64,000 bases of DNA, from assembly GCA_002698785.1 (NCBI GenBank), contig PAAG01000019.1, forward strand, positions 62,001 to 126,000, written 5' to 3'. Position numbers and translations under genes: made by a program. This document shows, in pieces, positions 9,600 through 17,703 of the stretch. Under the pieces are notes generated by a model. The model worked only from the letters and a program-made list of their open reading frames with translations. It was not told the origin of the DNA and did not search any database. Source of the DNA: Verrucomicrobiales bacterium (GTDB lineage Bacteria > Verrucomicrobiota > Verrucomicrobiia > Verrucomicrobiales > DEV007). Every line of letters begins with the position of its first letter. Positions within the stretch are counted from its first letter, which is position 1.

Positions 9600-10526
9600 T
9601 TATTGCATCTTGTAGATTAAGACTCGTCGATCTCTCTTCAACGCTTCTTCAGGAGCGTCACTCGGGACCTGCGCTTCACTTTCTCCGTATCCGACCGGCA
9701 GCAGTCGCTCAGGAGAGACGCCATACTCTTGAGTCAGTCTCAGAAAAATCTCGTTGGCACGTTTCTGGGACAATTTCTGATTAAAGGCAGCATCACCGTC
9801 GGCCGAAGCATGCCCCTCGATCGCAAAGTGGAAATCCCGAAACTCGTCGCGATTCATAACAGCGCCCATACTCCGAAGGACTACCGTCGACCTGCTCCCC
9901 ACGATCTCTGTCGTGCCTTTTCTGAAACGGATCTCTCCCTCGTATTCAGTCGCAGGATCGACATCATACTCAATCTTGGAAGCTACAGTTCCCGCCTTCG
10001 CTGCGATATCACCATATTTACTCTCGGAATTCTTCTCCGGCACCACGACTTTCTTCACCTCGACGACAGGAGGTGAGCTTTTTTTCCCAAAAGCATCGTC
10101 GGGCTCTGATTCACTATTGGAGAGTTGTCGAGTAACGAGTCCATCCCCTTCGTCTGGCTCCGACGCCGGCTCGAAAGAGAGGAACTCGGCATGACCTCTA
10201 GCCCTGCCGATCAGTTCAAGACTTTTCTCATCGAGGATAACACCGCGAGATCGGGGCTTTGATTCGACCGGAATCGAATCAATCCCTCGCGTAACTCTCT
10301 TCGGCTTCTCTTCCGGATCGGTCAAAACCACTCCACGAGTCCTTTCTCCCCCGGAACCATTTTCACCTTGGGCCTCCAAAGCGCCCCCCCGAGATCTCCA
10401 CTTCTTCGCCATCTCCTCTTCAGTCTCCTTGTCCTGCCCTGTAAGCATAGAGCTCAGCACTACTGGAACTCCGAGGAAAACCAGCCATCGATGCGCATTG
10501 CTTTTTTCATTCGGAAGTATCTTCAT
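9600..10526 (-). CDS. OmpA-family protein of the caspase operon
   Basis: 308 residues. The N-terminus (RWLVFLGVPVVLSSMLTGQ) is a signal peptide or membrane anchor. About 30-190 is a low-complexity charged linker with repeated arginine-rich RGGA/RGV/RGVIL turns. The C-terminal 120 residues are an OmpA domain (FAIEGHASADGDAAFNQKLS, RANEIF, PVGYGESEAQVP). As in the paralogue at 3764, the family Asp of GHTD is replaced by Ser, while the Arg of LSQxRA is present. Its ATG overlaps the stop of the preceding gene by ATGA, and the caspase gene follows after 23 bases, so the three are almost certainly co-transcribed. Likely role: tethering a protein complex to the cell wall. Confidence 0.85.
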   Translation of the reverse strand: MKILPNEKSNAHRWLVFLGVPVVLSSMLTGQDKETEEEMAKKWRSRGGALEAQGENGSGGERTRGVVLTDPEEKPKRVTRGIDSIPVESKPRSRGVILDEKSLELIGRARGHAEFLSFEPASEPDEGDGLVTRQLSNSESEPDDAFGKKSSPPVVEVKKVVVPEKNSESKYGDIAAKAGTVASKIEYDVDPATEYEGEIRFRKGTTEIVGSRSTVVLRSMGAVMNRDEFRDFHFAIEGHASADGDAAFNQKLSQKRANEIFLRLTQEYGVSPERLLPVGYGESEAQVPSDAPEEALKRDRRVLIYKMQ

Positions 10527-11869
10527 TTTGGTTCTATCGATTGATAACTTACAGTTGTATGATTCACCAACTCGTATGAACTGGGGATCGTTTTCGGTGA
10601 CAGAATTTCCACAATCTCAGCGGGACCTCGTGACCTGGCAGATTTTGGCACCTCCGGAAGGTTCTGACCGTCCTCCGATACATCCTGATACTCAGCCAGG
10701 CTCGCATACACAAAAAAGTGATTTATTCCAGCAGGTGGATGGGCTAAAAACTCGATCACCATTGGCTCACCAGATTTAAGAAGGCTATCGGGTTCTTTTG
10801 CATTAGGGAAAAACTGCTGGCTACCGACTCCTGTTCCCCAATGAACGATCTGCAGGTATACGTCGGTATTGGATTCAAAATTCAGAAAGCACTTCTGACC
10901 TAGTACAATCTTGGGAGTAACGCTCACCCTTACATGACCTCCTCCGCCAACCTCGATCACCGACTCTGACACGGGAGTAAACTCCGGCTCAGAAACCGGC
11001 TCATCAGAAATTATCTTTCGGCTCACAAGCTCTCGCGTTGGTTCAAGATTCCGTGAGTCATTTTGCAACGTATCGTCGCCCGGCTCGGGAATCGCGGCAT
11101 CTTGGAGTTTACCATTGGCGGCCTCTTTGACGGGAGCAAGTTCTTCCCTGGCCGCTTCCTGTTCATCCGAAGCAGGTTTGTCTTCCTTCTCTACCGGCTC
11201 CAATACCCCTTGAGTATCTTCTTTGGAAACGTTCTCGAATTCCTGTTTCTCACTTGGCCAAAGCACCAACGCGGCTACGAGCAGAACAATCGCCGCGGAA
11301 AGAACCAAGATCGCTCCTCCGGCATTTGACCGCTTTCCGACAGCATCTCGAGTGATTTCAAGCTCGTGCGGAACCCAACCAACATTTATATGGGGTTCAT
11401 CTTCCCCCGCATTTACCACCAGGCTGCTGTGGCTAGGACTGTCCAGTCTGTTGGTGCTCTCGATCGCATCACCCGAATTGCTGGAGCTCTCTCCTACCAG
11501 AATGTCCTTGAATACATACGTCGAACCAGACTTACCGCCTCTCAAACGTACTGGATCGTGCGTTTTTCCCCTATACACGAGAGAAGCACTCGATTTCGCT
11601 TTCACTCGAAACGTAAAATCGAGAATTGAAATGTCACTGTGAATGGGAAAGTTTGCCCCCCACGATACGGCACGATTCGCAAAGACCGAAATCGTTGTCT
11701 TCACAGGCTTAGAACACCATGAGTCGCCAGAAGCGATCTCGATCGTTGCATCACTGCCCGCCGATATCTCTAATTTGAGAGGTACAGAACCCTCCTGCAC
11801 AAGTTGTCCGGGCACGAAAAGACGTGCGTTCAACCTGATATCAGAAGTATTTGGGGAAGCGGCAGACAT
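10523..11869 (-). CDS. single-pass membrane protein with C-terminal DUF4384-like domain
   Basis: 448 residues. The N-terminal 125 residues are beta-rich (SVPLKLEISAGSDATIEI, DFTFRVKAKSSASLVYRG) without an export signal. A single membrane segment lies at about 183-204, followed by an acidic linker to about 310. The C-terminal 140 residues fit a DUF4384-like domain: QKCFLNFESNTDVYLQIVHW, then QQFFPNAKEPDSLLKSGEP, then EFLAHPPAGINHFFVYAS. With this topology the N-terminal domain would be cytoplasmic and the DUF4384-like part periplasmic, linking a cytoplasmic sensor to the OmpA-like and caspase proteins encoded next. DUF4384 domains often accompany caspase, TPR and kinase signalling proteins. 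First gene of the minus-strand operon. Confidence 0.7.
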   Translation of the reverse strand: MSAASPNTSDIRLNARLFVPGQLVQEGSVPLKLEISAGSDATIEIASGDSWCSKPVKTTISVFANRAVSWGANFPIHSDISILDFTFRVKAKSSASLVYRGKTHDPVRLRGGKSGSTYVFKDILVGESSSNSGDAIESTNRLDSPSHSSLVVNAGEDEPHINVGWVPHELEITRDAVGKRSNAGGAILVLSAAIVLLVAALVLWPSEKQEFENVSKEDTQGVLEPVEKEDKPASDEQEAAREELAPVKEAANGKLQDAAIPEPGDDTLQNDSRNLEPTRELVSRKIISDEPVSEPEFTPVSESVIEVGGGGHVRVSVTPKIVLGQKCFLNFESNTDVYLQIVHWGTGVGSQQFFPNAKEPDSLLKSGEPMVIEFLAHPPAGINHFFVYASLAEYQDVSEDGQNLPEVPKSARSRGPAEIVEILSPKTIPSSYELVNHTTVSYQSIEPK

Positions 11870-12127
11870 TTCTCAGAATACTAGAAGAACCAGTAAAGAA
11901 AAGGAAGTCACCCACCCTTTTTCCGGGACTTTTCTCAGTATTTCACGGATTTCCCACTTGGTCCGTAAAAACCGCATTCCGTTTTCCTTTACCAATTGTG
12001 ACTAAGGAGATCGGGTCAAATTCTCATAATCATAGGAAGCAAAAGGAAGACAAACCGGAAGAAGATTTGTCGGATATCGCCTCGCTCCGCTCCCTGTCGT
12101 GGTTATACTAATAGTAATCTTGAAGCA
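11870..12127. promoter_or_regulatory. divergent intergenic region of the caspase locus
   Basis: 258 bases separate the heads of the minus-strand operon (10523-11869) and the plus-strand caspase gene (12128). It must hold both promoters. A TATACT box lies at 12104-12109, 19 bases before the ATG at 12128, without a good -35 partner. No operator palindrome is obvious. Confidence 0.35.
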
Positions 12128-14119
12128 ATGAACTCGCGACTTGCCCTCATCAACTGGTCGAAAAGAGCAAGAGGGATGGTGTGCATATTTATGGTCACAT
12201 CTGCACTGGCGACTGCTTCGCCTGCTGGCGAACGCGTCGCCATGATCGTTGGAATCAATAGCTATGGCGAACACTCTCTCCAAAATGCCGTTGGCGATGC
12301 GACAGCGATAAGAGACCTGTTTCAGAGCAAGCTTGGATTTGCGAAAGAAGACATCATTTACTCTGCAAACCCCGACCATCTTACCCTCCTAGAAGATTTG
12401 AATTCTTTTCGAGCGAAAGCAGCGGGGGCACGGCTGGCAGTCCTCTACTACGCTGGCCATGGAATGGATAGCCTCGACGGAGACAACAACTTCATGGTCC
12501 CTTCTGGCGCCCCTTTGGTGGAAATGGCGAAATCTGATGCCTCACTTCAGGTTCACGGAGTGTCCCTTGACGACGTAATCCTGAAAGTCGACAAATCGAC
12601 CAACGCAGCAAAGCTGTTCCTTATGGATTGCTGCAGGATTCGCCCTCTTGGTCGGGGACCGATTGTTGAAGGAGGAGGCTTAATCCCTTATTCACCCGAG
12701 CGATTACCTCGTGATACGCTGATATTACTGGCTGCGTCGCCCAATCGAACAGCAAGCGATGGCGCCGCCCCCGGTGAAAACTCACCATTTACGAGCGCCC
12801 TCATCGAAATCCTACCAAATACACAGGCAACCATATTAACCGGCACGCTTGATGTGGGGGACCGCGTTGAAGAACTTACATTTGGAAAACAAAGGCCATC
12901 TATTAAGTTTTCTGGCACTGGCAGGGAGTTTCGAAGGATGCATTTCAATAGAGAGCCTCTGACAAAAGAGGAATACTCCCTCCTCTACCCTGAGGATGTC
13001 TCTGACGCAGCTCCCTCAGCCCAATCTCCACCACAGTCAAAGGGAAGCTATGCAACCAAATGGGATGGGTATGATTACGAGCAAAAAGTCAATCAGACCG
13101 CGTCCAGTAAAATCGATCCAGGGGGATATAGTTACAAGACCTACGACTATGAGAATTCTGAGAAAAAGTCACCTCATTTATCCAATCCCAGCAAATCAGT
13201 AGAACTAATCCAGCCGGAATCTTGGAGCAGTAATACGGGTGACTACTACACAGGTCCATACACCCTCTTCGACGGAACCCAGAAGGAGACAGGGACGAGT
13301 GAGAAAAAGCGGCTTTCAGATTCTACCAGCACCAGTGGAGGCAGCGGAGCTGTCGATTGGAGTTATTCGGAATACAGCTGGGATACCTATCCCCGTCCTT
13401 ACTCATATGCATTTAATGAAAAAGGAACCGGAATTCAAGTAAGTCGGACAAGTAGCACCGCAGACGCACCCGAAACATCCTCCTACTTTACTATCGAAGA
13501 ACTGTTTGATTCAGGACCTTATTTTAACTTTAGTCCCGGAAGTCAGAAGGCGATCTTAAAGGAAGTTCAGGAAACCCTGAAAGACGAAGGGCTCTATCAT
13601 AGCTATATCGATGGAATCATGGGGACGGGAACTCAAAATGCACTGATCGCATGGCAGAGATTACATCAGAAATCCATCACAGCGAAACTCGACCACAACA
13701 CCATCAACGGGTTGGGAGAGTCGAACTGGATGGATACAGGTCCAGATCTTTACCCCAAGACGACCGTCGAGAGAATACGGAACACCCAGGGGGCAATCGG
13801 CAATTGGCAACGGAGCGATCACCCTTACCGAATCGAGATCGAAAGAATTTATGACAATGGACAGGTGGTTGCAAAATACCACAACCCACAGCGCGGCTAC
13901 ATCGAAGTGGAAGATGCTTGCCTGATAGACGCTTTTTCCGACGACGGGAAGTTCGCCTATGTCGCCATTTTCCTTAAGCTCTCCACCAAAGAATATTCAG
14001 GCTCAGAATATTACCTGACATGGAATTGGGATGACTCATTGCGTGGAACCTACTACTTCAGACCGGGAGGCACTGACGCGTCTGCAAATACCGTCGAATT
14101 TTTTCGAGTTCAAGAGTAG
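12128..14119 (+). CDS. exported caspase-family protein with peptidoglycan-binding domain
   Basis: 663 residues. The N-terminus (KRARGMVCIFMVTSALATAS) is a signal peptide. Residues 35-280 are a caspase fold: VAMIVGINSYGEHSLQNAVG, catalytic His111 in LYYAGHGMD, catalytic Cys169 in LFLMDCCRI and GENSPFTSAL after it. About 300-460 is a Tyr/Ser/Gly/Asp-rich low-complexity linker with imperfect repeats of the type DYYxxxYxxYDYE. Residues about 470-535 are a PG_binding_1-like domain (LKEVQETLKDEGLYHSYIDG, GTGTQNALIAWQ). The last 110 residues form a beta-rich domain. It is divergent from the caspase/OmpA/DUF4384 operon at 7012-11869. The protein is probably periplasmic and wall-bound. Its substrate is unknown. 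Confidence 0.87.
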   Translation: MNSRLALINWSKRARGMVCIFMVTSALATASPAGERVAMIVGINSYGEHSLQNAVGDATAIRDLFQSKLGFAKEDIIYSANPDHLTLLEDLNSFRAKAAGARLAVLYYAGHGMDSLDGDNNFMVPSGAPLVEMAKSDASLQVHGVSLDDVILKVDKSTNAAKLFLMDCCRIRPLGRGPIVEGGGLIPYSPERLPRDTLILLAASPNRTASDGAAPGENSPFTSALIEILPNTQATILTGTLDVGDRVEELTFGKQRPSIKFSGTGREFRRMHFNREPLTKEEYSLLYPEDVSDAAPSAQSPPQSKGSYATKWDGYDYEQKVNQTASSKIDPGGYSYKTYDYENSEKKSPHLSNPSKSVELIQPESWSSNTGDYYTGPYTLFDGTQKETGTSEKKRLSDSTSTSGGSGAVDWSYSEYSWDTYPRPYSYAFNEKGTGIQVSRTSSTADAPETSSYFTIEELFDSGPYFNFSPGSQKAILKEVQETLKDEGLYHSYIDGIMGTGTQNALIAWQRLHQKSITAKLDHNTINGLGESNWMDTGPDLYPKTTVERIRNTQGAIGNWQRSDHPYRIEIERIYDNGQVVAKYHNPQRGYIEVEDACLIDAFSDDGKFAYVAIFLKLSTKEYSGSEYYLTWNWDDSLRGTYYFRPGGTDASANTVEFFRVQE

Positions 14120-14503
14120 CCTGACCTAATTGCCCTAATCAGGCAAAACACACGAACAGGTCTTGCAAAACGCACTGGAATCAACGGTCGCACAGCTTGC
14201 AAGTGTCCCACTCTCACGGTCACTCCTCCATCGTGAAACTGCCCGAATCATGGCATTCACGTGCACTTCGGCTCACTTCCTTGAAAGAAGCGATCCTCAA
14301 GTCCACGCTTGGCATTACTCTTTCGATACAACAAAGCGAATTTCCCAATAAACAGCAGCAACACAGGTCGGACCGCACGACCAATCGTGCGGTCCGGAAA
14401 TTTACCACCACTGAACAAACAGAAACAAATTTGATAGAAAATCTGAACCAATGAAGGCTGAGCCAGCCAGGTAAAATCAGACTTCCTCCTTTCCCGGTCC
14501 TCA
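14120..14503. other. intergenic region, no gene seen
   Basis: 384 bases after the caspase gene. It has a weak inverted repeat (GCCTGA/TCAGGC, 14120-14145 region) with AAAA rather than T after it, and a strong palindrome at 14369-14396 described separately. No plausible coding frame and no clear -35/-10 pair for the transporter at 14504 was found. Confidence 0.5.
14369..14396. repeat. perfect 12-bp inverted repeat with CCAA loop
   Basis: CGGACCGCACGA at 14369-14380 pairs with TCGTGCGGTCCG at 14385-14396 across the loop CCAA. No T tract follows on either strand, so it is not a textbook terminator. It may be an RNA hairpin in the leader of the transporter at 14504, a REP-like element or an operator. 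Only one copy was seen in this window. Confidence 0.55.
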
Positions 14504-15844
14504 ATGGGCCAAGCCCCTCTTCCCTCCCTCCTAGCGGGGCGGCCCGAGGCCCGGGATCCTCCTTCCATCGAACTTTCCCAACTCCTCAACACTCATACAC
14601 GTTCCCGCCCTAACGAACCGCCTGACAAGTTGAAAACAAATCCAGATCCATCGGCCCCGTCCGTGAATGCCAGAGAACTCCGGCTCACACGAGGCATCTT
14701 TGTTTGTCTTCTCATCCTGACAATACTCGCGTTGGGGCTGGCGACTCGATACTCGAAACCGGTCCTTCTTCCTCTTCTTCTGGCACTCCTTATTACCTTG
14801 GTTTTGCAACCAGTCCAGGCCACGCTATGCAAATTAAAACTACCCAACGCCCTTGCTGCAGCCGTTGCGGTTTTCATGCTGATGCTTTCGGTCTCTACCG
14901 CCGCCTACTATCTCGCGGCGCCTGCCGTCGAATGGGGTGAAACCCTCGACATGGAAGAGGCCGAGAAGCGGATCAAAGATGTTCTCGCTCCGCTCAAGGA
15001 AATGTCAGAAGAAATCGAAAAGGTCAGCGAAAAAGTCGAGAACATCGCAGAGAAAGAGGAAAGTGACCGCGCGGAGAAACAAAAGCCAGCTGCTGTCGAT
15101 CTCATCAATCAGCCTCTCATTCCCGACCGTGTCGTTGAAACTACGTCTGTCAAACAAATCGAAGTCACTGACCAGAGCCAAACGGAGCCCGAGAAACAGA
15201 AAAGCGAGCCGGTAAAGGTAGAAGTTCGGGAGAAAAGGACCAGCGTCGTCATGGATTACGCTCAGGGAATCGGCGTACACATTACTGCCACGCTTCTATT
15301 GATTTTTTTCTTCCTCGCCTACGGACACATTTTTACTCGAAGGTTGGCTAAGGACAGTGACGCGGGAGACGCATTTGACTCGGCCCGGCACGATGTTTCG
15401 GCTTACCTATTCACTATCACTGCCATCAATATCGGGCTGGGCGTCTGCATAGGGATCGCCATGTGGCTACTGGGAATGCCGAACCCCATCCTCTGGGGAG
15501 TCATGGCGACTGCTCTGAATTTTCTCCCTTACATTGGAGCGTTTGCTGGCACCGCCGTTGTGGCACTAGTTGCCCTCGTAACCTTCGACAACGTTTGGTA
15601 CGCTGCTCTCATTCCCGTAGTATACCTTACCCTGACAAGCCTCGAAGGAAGTGTCGTAACCCCCATGATCATCGGGAAACGTTTTTCCCTAAATCCAATC
15701 ATCGTCGTGGTGTCTTTTCTTTGCTGGGGAGCCCTCTGGGGAGTTCCCGGAATGCTCATCGCCACACCTACCTTGATGATTTTCAAAGTGATTTGCGAAA
15801 GGGTTCCAGCGCTCACCACTGTGAACCGGGTCATCTCTCGATAA
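14504..15844 (+). CDS. AI-2E family (PerM-like) transporter
   Basis: 446 residues. Two hydrophobic segments near 65-88 and 90-105, one near 115-145, a long charged coiled-coil insertion (about 155-245, with EKVSEKVENIAEKEESDR), then five or more C-terminal membrane segments including FLPYIGAFAGTAVVALVALV and SLEGSVVTPMIIGKRFSLNP. The last stretch is the signature region of the AI-2E exporter family, whose members include the autoinducer-2 exporter TqsA and Na+/H+ antiporters, so the substrate cannot be assigned. The first 55 residues are hydrophilic and proline-rich, so the real start may be a later GTG (14662) or TTG (14629). The charged insert between the first membrane pairs is longer than in many members. 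Confidence 0.85.
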   Translation: MGQAPLPSLLAGRPEARDPPSIELSQLLNTHTRSRPNEPPDKLKTNPDPSAPSVNARELRLTRGIFVCLLILTILALGLATRYSKPVLLPLLLALLITLVLQPVQATLCKLKLPNALAAAVAVFMLMLSVSTAAYYLAAPAVEWGETLDMEEAEKRIKDVLAPLKEMSEEIEKVSEKVENIAEKEESDRAEKQKPAAVDLINQPLIPDRVVETTSVKQIEVTDQSQTEPEKQKSEPVKVEVREKRTSVVMDYAQGIGVHITATLLLIFFFLAYGHIFTRRLAKDSDAGDAFDSARHDVSAYLFTITAINIGLGVCIGIAMWLLGMPNPILWGVMATALNFLPYIGAFAGTAVVALVALVTFDNVWYAALIPVVYLTLTSLEGSVVTPMIIGKRFSLNPIIVVVSFLCWGALWGVPGMLIATPTLMIFKVICERVPALTTVNRVISR

Positions 15845-15858
15845 CTTCGAGAGCGATC

Positions 15859-17688
15859 TCACTCACCTCCGCCTTCGGAAGGCAGTTGAAAAATGGTCTC
15901 CCACTTCTCTGCTTCCGTTTCGCCGCTTGGCGTGAAGAAATCCAACGCCTGATCAGGATCCAGCCTCCTGAGGAACGAATAGTATTTCCGAAACACCTCC
16001 GGCTTACTCTGCGAATCTACCGGTTTCCACCCCTCCACCACTTTCTTGAGGATGGGGTAAATTCGATTGTCGCCGATTACCCCCATCCTTCTCTCCCCCA
16101 GAGCTTGAGTGAACGTATCCAAAGCATACTCCACCGAAGCAGTATCCCGAATCATTTCGCCCGCCTCGATACGTGCCTGAACCAGCGCCGACGGATCGAG
16201 GAGCCTCTTCTTGTAGTCATCCAGTAAAAGGATGGACTTCTTTTGTTCATACTTTTCCAGGTTCTCCCCCTGAACGGCTTCCTCCACAATTTCCACTGGT
16301 GTCTTTTGCCCCGTCCTGGGCTCTGGCAGCCTGATAAGATCCTCAACCGATTCCGGGTCACTAATAATGGGCGGGTAGATATCCTTCCGCTTCAAGAGTT
16401 CGTCCATATTATTGATCAACTCCTCCGGAACCTTGTAATTCGAGTAGGAAGTAGATCGCGGGGACTCGACGCTTTGTGATACCACATAGATCACCCAGAC
16501 GACGATGATACACATGAAACCAATTCTCCATCCGTTCCCACCTTCCTCTTTCTTCGTCTGCTGCCGCTGTATCACCTCTGTCCGAGGAGGCTCTTGAGCT
16601 TCGGGAAGCTCCATTCCTTCAGGCAACAGACTGCGGATCCGAGTCCGCAACAACCCATCTCGTAATCGGTATCTCTCAAGGTTTTCCACAAACAGGATGT
16701 CTTCCGGCGATGCCCACGCATACACCATCCCCATTCTGGACTCGGCTATCCGATCAAACCAGAAACGCCGGTCTTTCTTCGGCATCGCAAAAGGAATGTG
16801 CTTCCCAAGGTGGATCCACTCTTCCCCATCGCGGATGGCTCGATCTCGCTCCTGCACCGGAAAATGCAGATAAGCAAAGTCGACAAGGCTTTCCGAAATC
16901 GCCACAGCGTAGAAAGACAGCTTTTCCGCGATGTCTACCGCCAGCATCGCCGCCGACTCATTCGGGAACCGATCCTTGTGCTTTAGAATGGCAGTCGCCA
17001 TATCTTGGAGCCGCAGCAACTTTGCTTCATTGTAAAGATAGTTCACGAGCAACCGCGTGATCCGAGGGTCGCCATATTCCAGCTCACGAATGACCGCGCT
17101 ATTCCCCCAGTTCGTGAGGATCAATCCGGGAAAATCCCCCAGGTGCTTTTCCACCATCGAACTCCACCGTGGCGTAATATCAGGATCTTCCTGGCAACGT
17201 TTATTTCCATCCCGGACCAACTGTCCCAGCGCCGATCGCCATTCCTCACTTTCCTCCTTCACCAGCCACGACAACATCCGCAGTTCGATGTCTTTAAGAG
17301 GATCGATCTTCACCGACGAAATCGCCCGAGCGTCCGGAATCTGCGAACCCTCTGGAATCGATCGCGTCTCCGGAATCACAAACTTCTCTTCCTCCTCTTT
17401 TTCCTCACCTTTATCGTCTTCCTTATCCTCCTCGACTTCCGGCTCATCATCCCACTCCACACTGAAGGGATCACCAAACGGAAAACCAAACGTCCCTTCC
17501 TCATACGTAAGCCCGCTCTCCAACTGCTTCAAAGCTGACTCATACGCATCCCTGACACGGCGAAAACCTTCCGGATCCTGATCCGGTCGATGCTCCTTCA
17601 GCTTACGAGCATAGGACCGCTTCACATCCTTCTCCGTCGCCGTCTTGCGATCCAGCTCCAGCACATTCCATGGCGATTCCCAACTCAT
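15859..17688 (-). CDS. membrane-anchored J-domain protein paired with Hsp70
   Basis: 609 residues. Residues 1-57 are a J-like domain (SPWNVLELDRKTATEKDVKR, LKEHRPDQDPEGFRRVRDAY). The usual HPD is HRPD here, in the RPDxDPEGF form seen in some bacterial J-like proteins. An acidic linker (about 75-110) and a helical middle follow, then one membrane segment near 395-415 (IGFMCIIVVWVIYVVSQS) and a C-terminal helical domain of about 190 residues. J domains stimulate Hsp70 ATPase and select substrates, and this topology puts the J domain in the cytoplasm. The gene follows the Hsp70 gene by 15 bases on the same strand, so the pair probably work together at the membrane. No recognisable client-binding zinc finger. 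Confidence 0.8.
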   Translation of the reverse strand: MSWESPWNVLELDRKTATEKDVKRSYARKLKEHRPDQDPEGFRRVRDAYESALKQLESGLTYEEGTFGFPFGDPFSVEWDDEPEVEEDKEDDKGEEKEEEEKFVIPETRSIPEGSQIPDARAISSVKIDPLKDIELRMLSWLVKEESEEWRSALGQLVRDGNKRCQEDPDITPRWSSMVEKHLGDFPGLILTNWGNSAVIRELEYGDPRITRLLVNYLYNEAKLLRLQDMATAILKHKDRFPNESAAMLAVDIAEKLSFYAVAISESLVDFAYLHFPVQERDRAIRDGEEWIHLGKHIPFAMPKKDRRFWFDRIAESRMGMVYAWASPEDILFVENLERYRLRDGLLRTRIRSLLPEGMELPEAQEPPRTEVIQRQQTKKEEGGNGWRIGFMCIIVVWVIYVVSQSVESPRSTSYSNYKVPEELINNMDELLKRKDIYPPIISDPESVEDLIRLPEPRTGQKTPVEIVEEAVQGENLEKYEQKKSILLLDDYKKRLLDPSALVQARIEAGEMIRDTASVEYALDTFTQALGERRMGVIGDNRIYPILKKVVEGWKPVDSQSKPEVFRKYYSFLRRLDPDQALDFFTPSGETEAEKWETIFQLPSEGGGE

Positions 17689-17703
17689 CCTCCATCACCG
17701 TGA

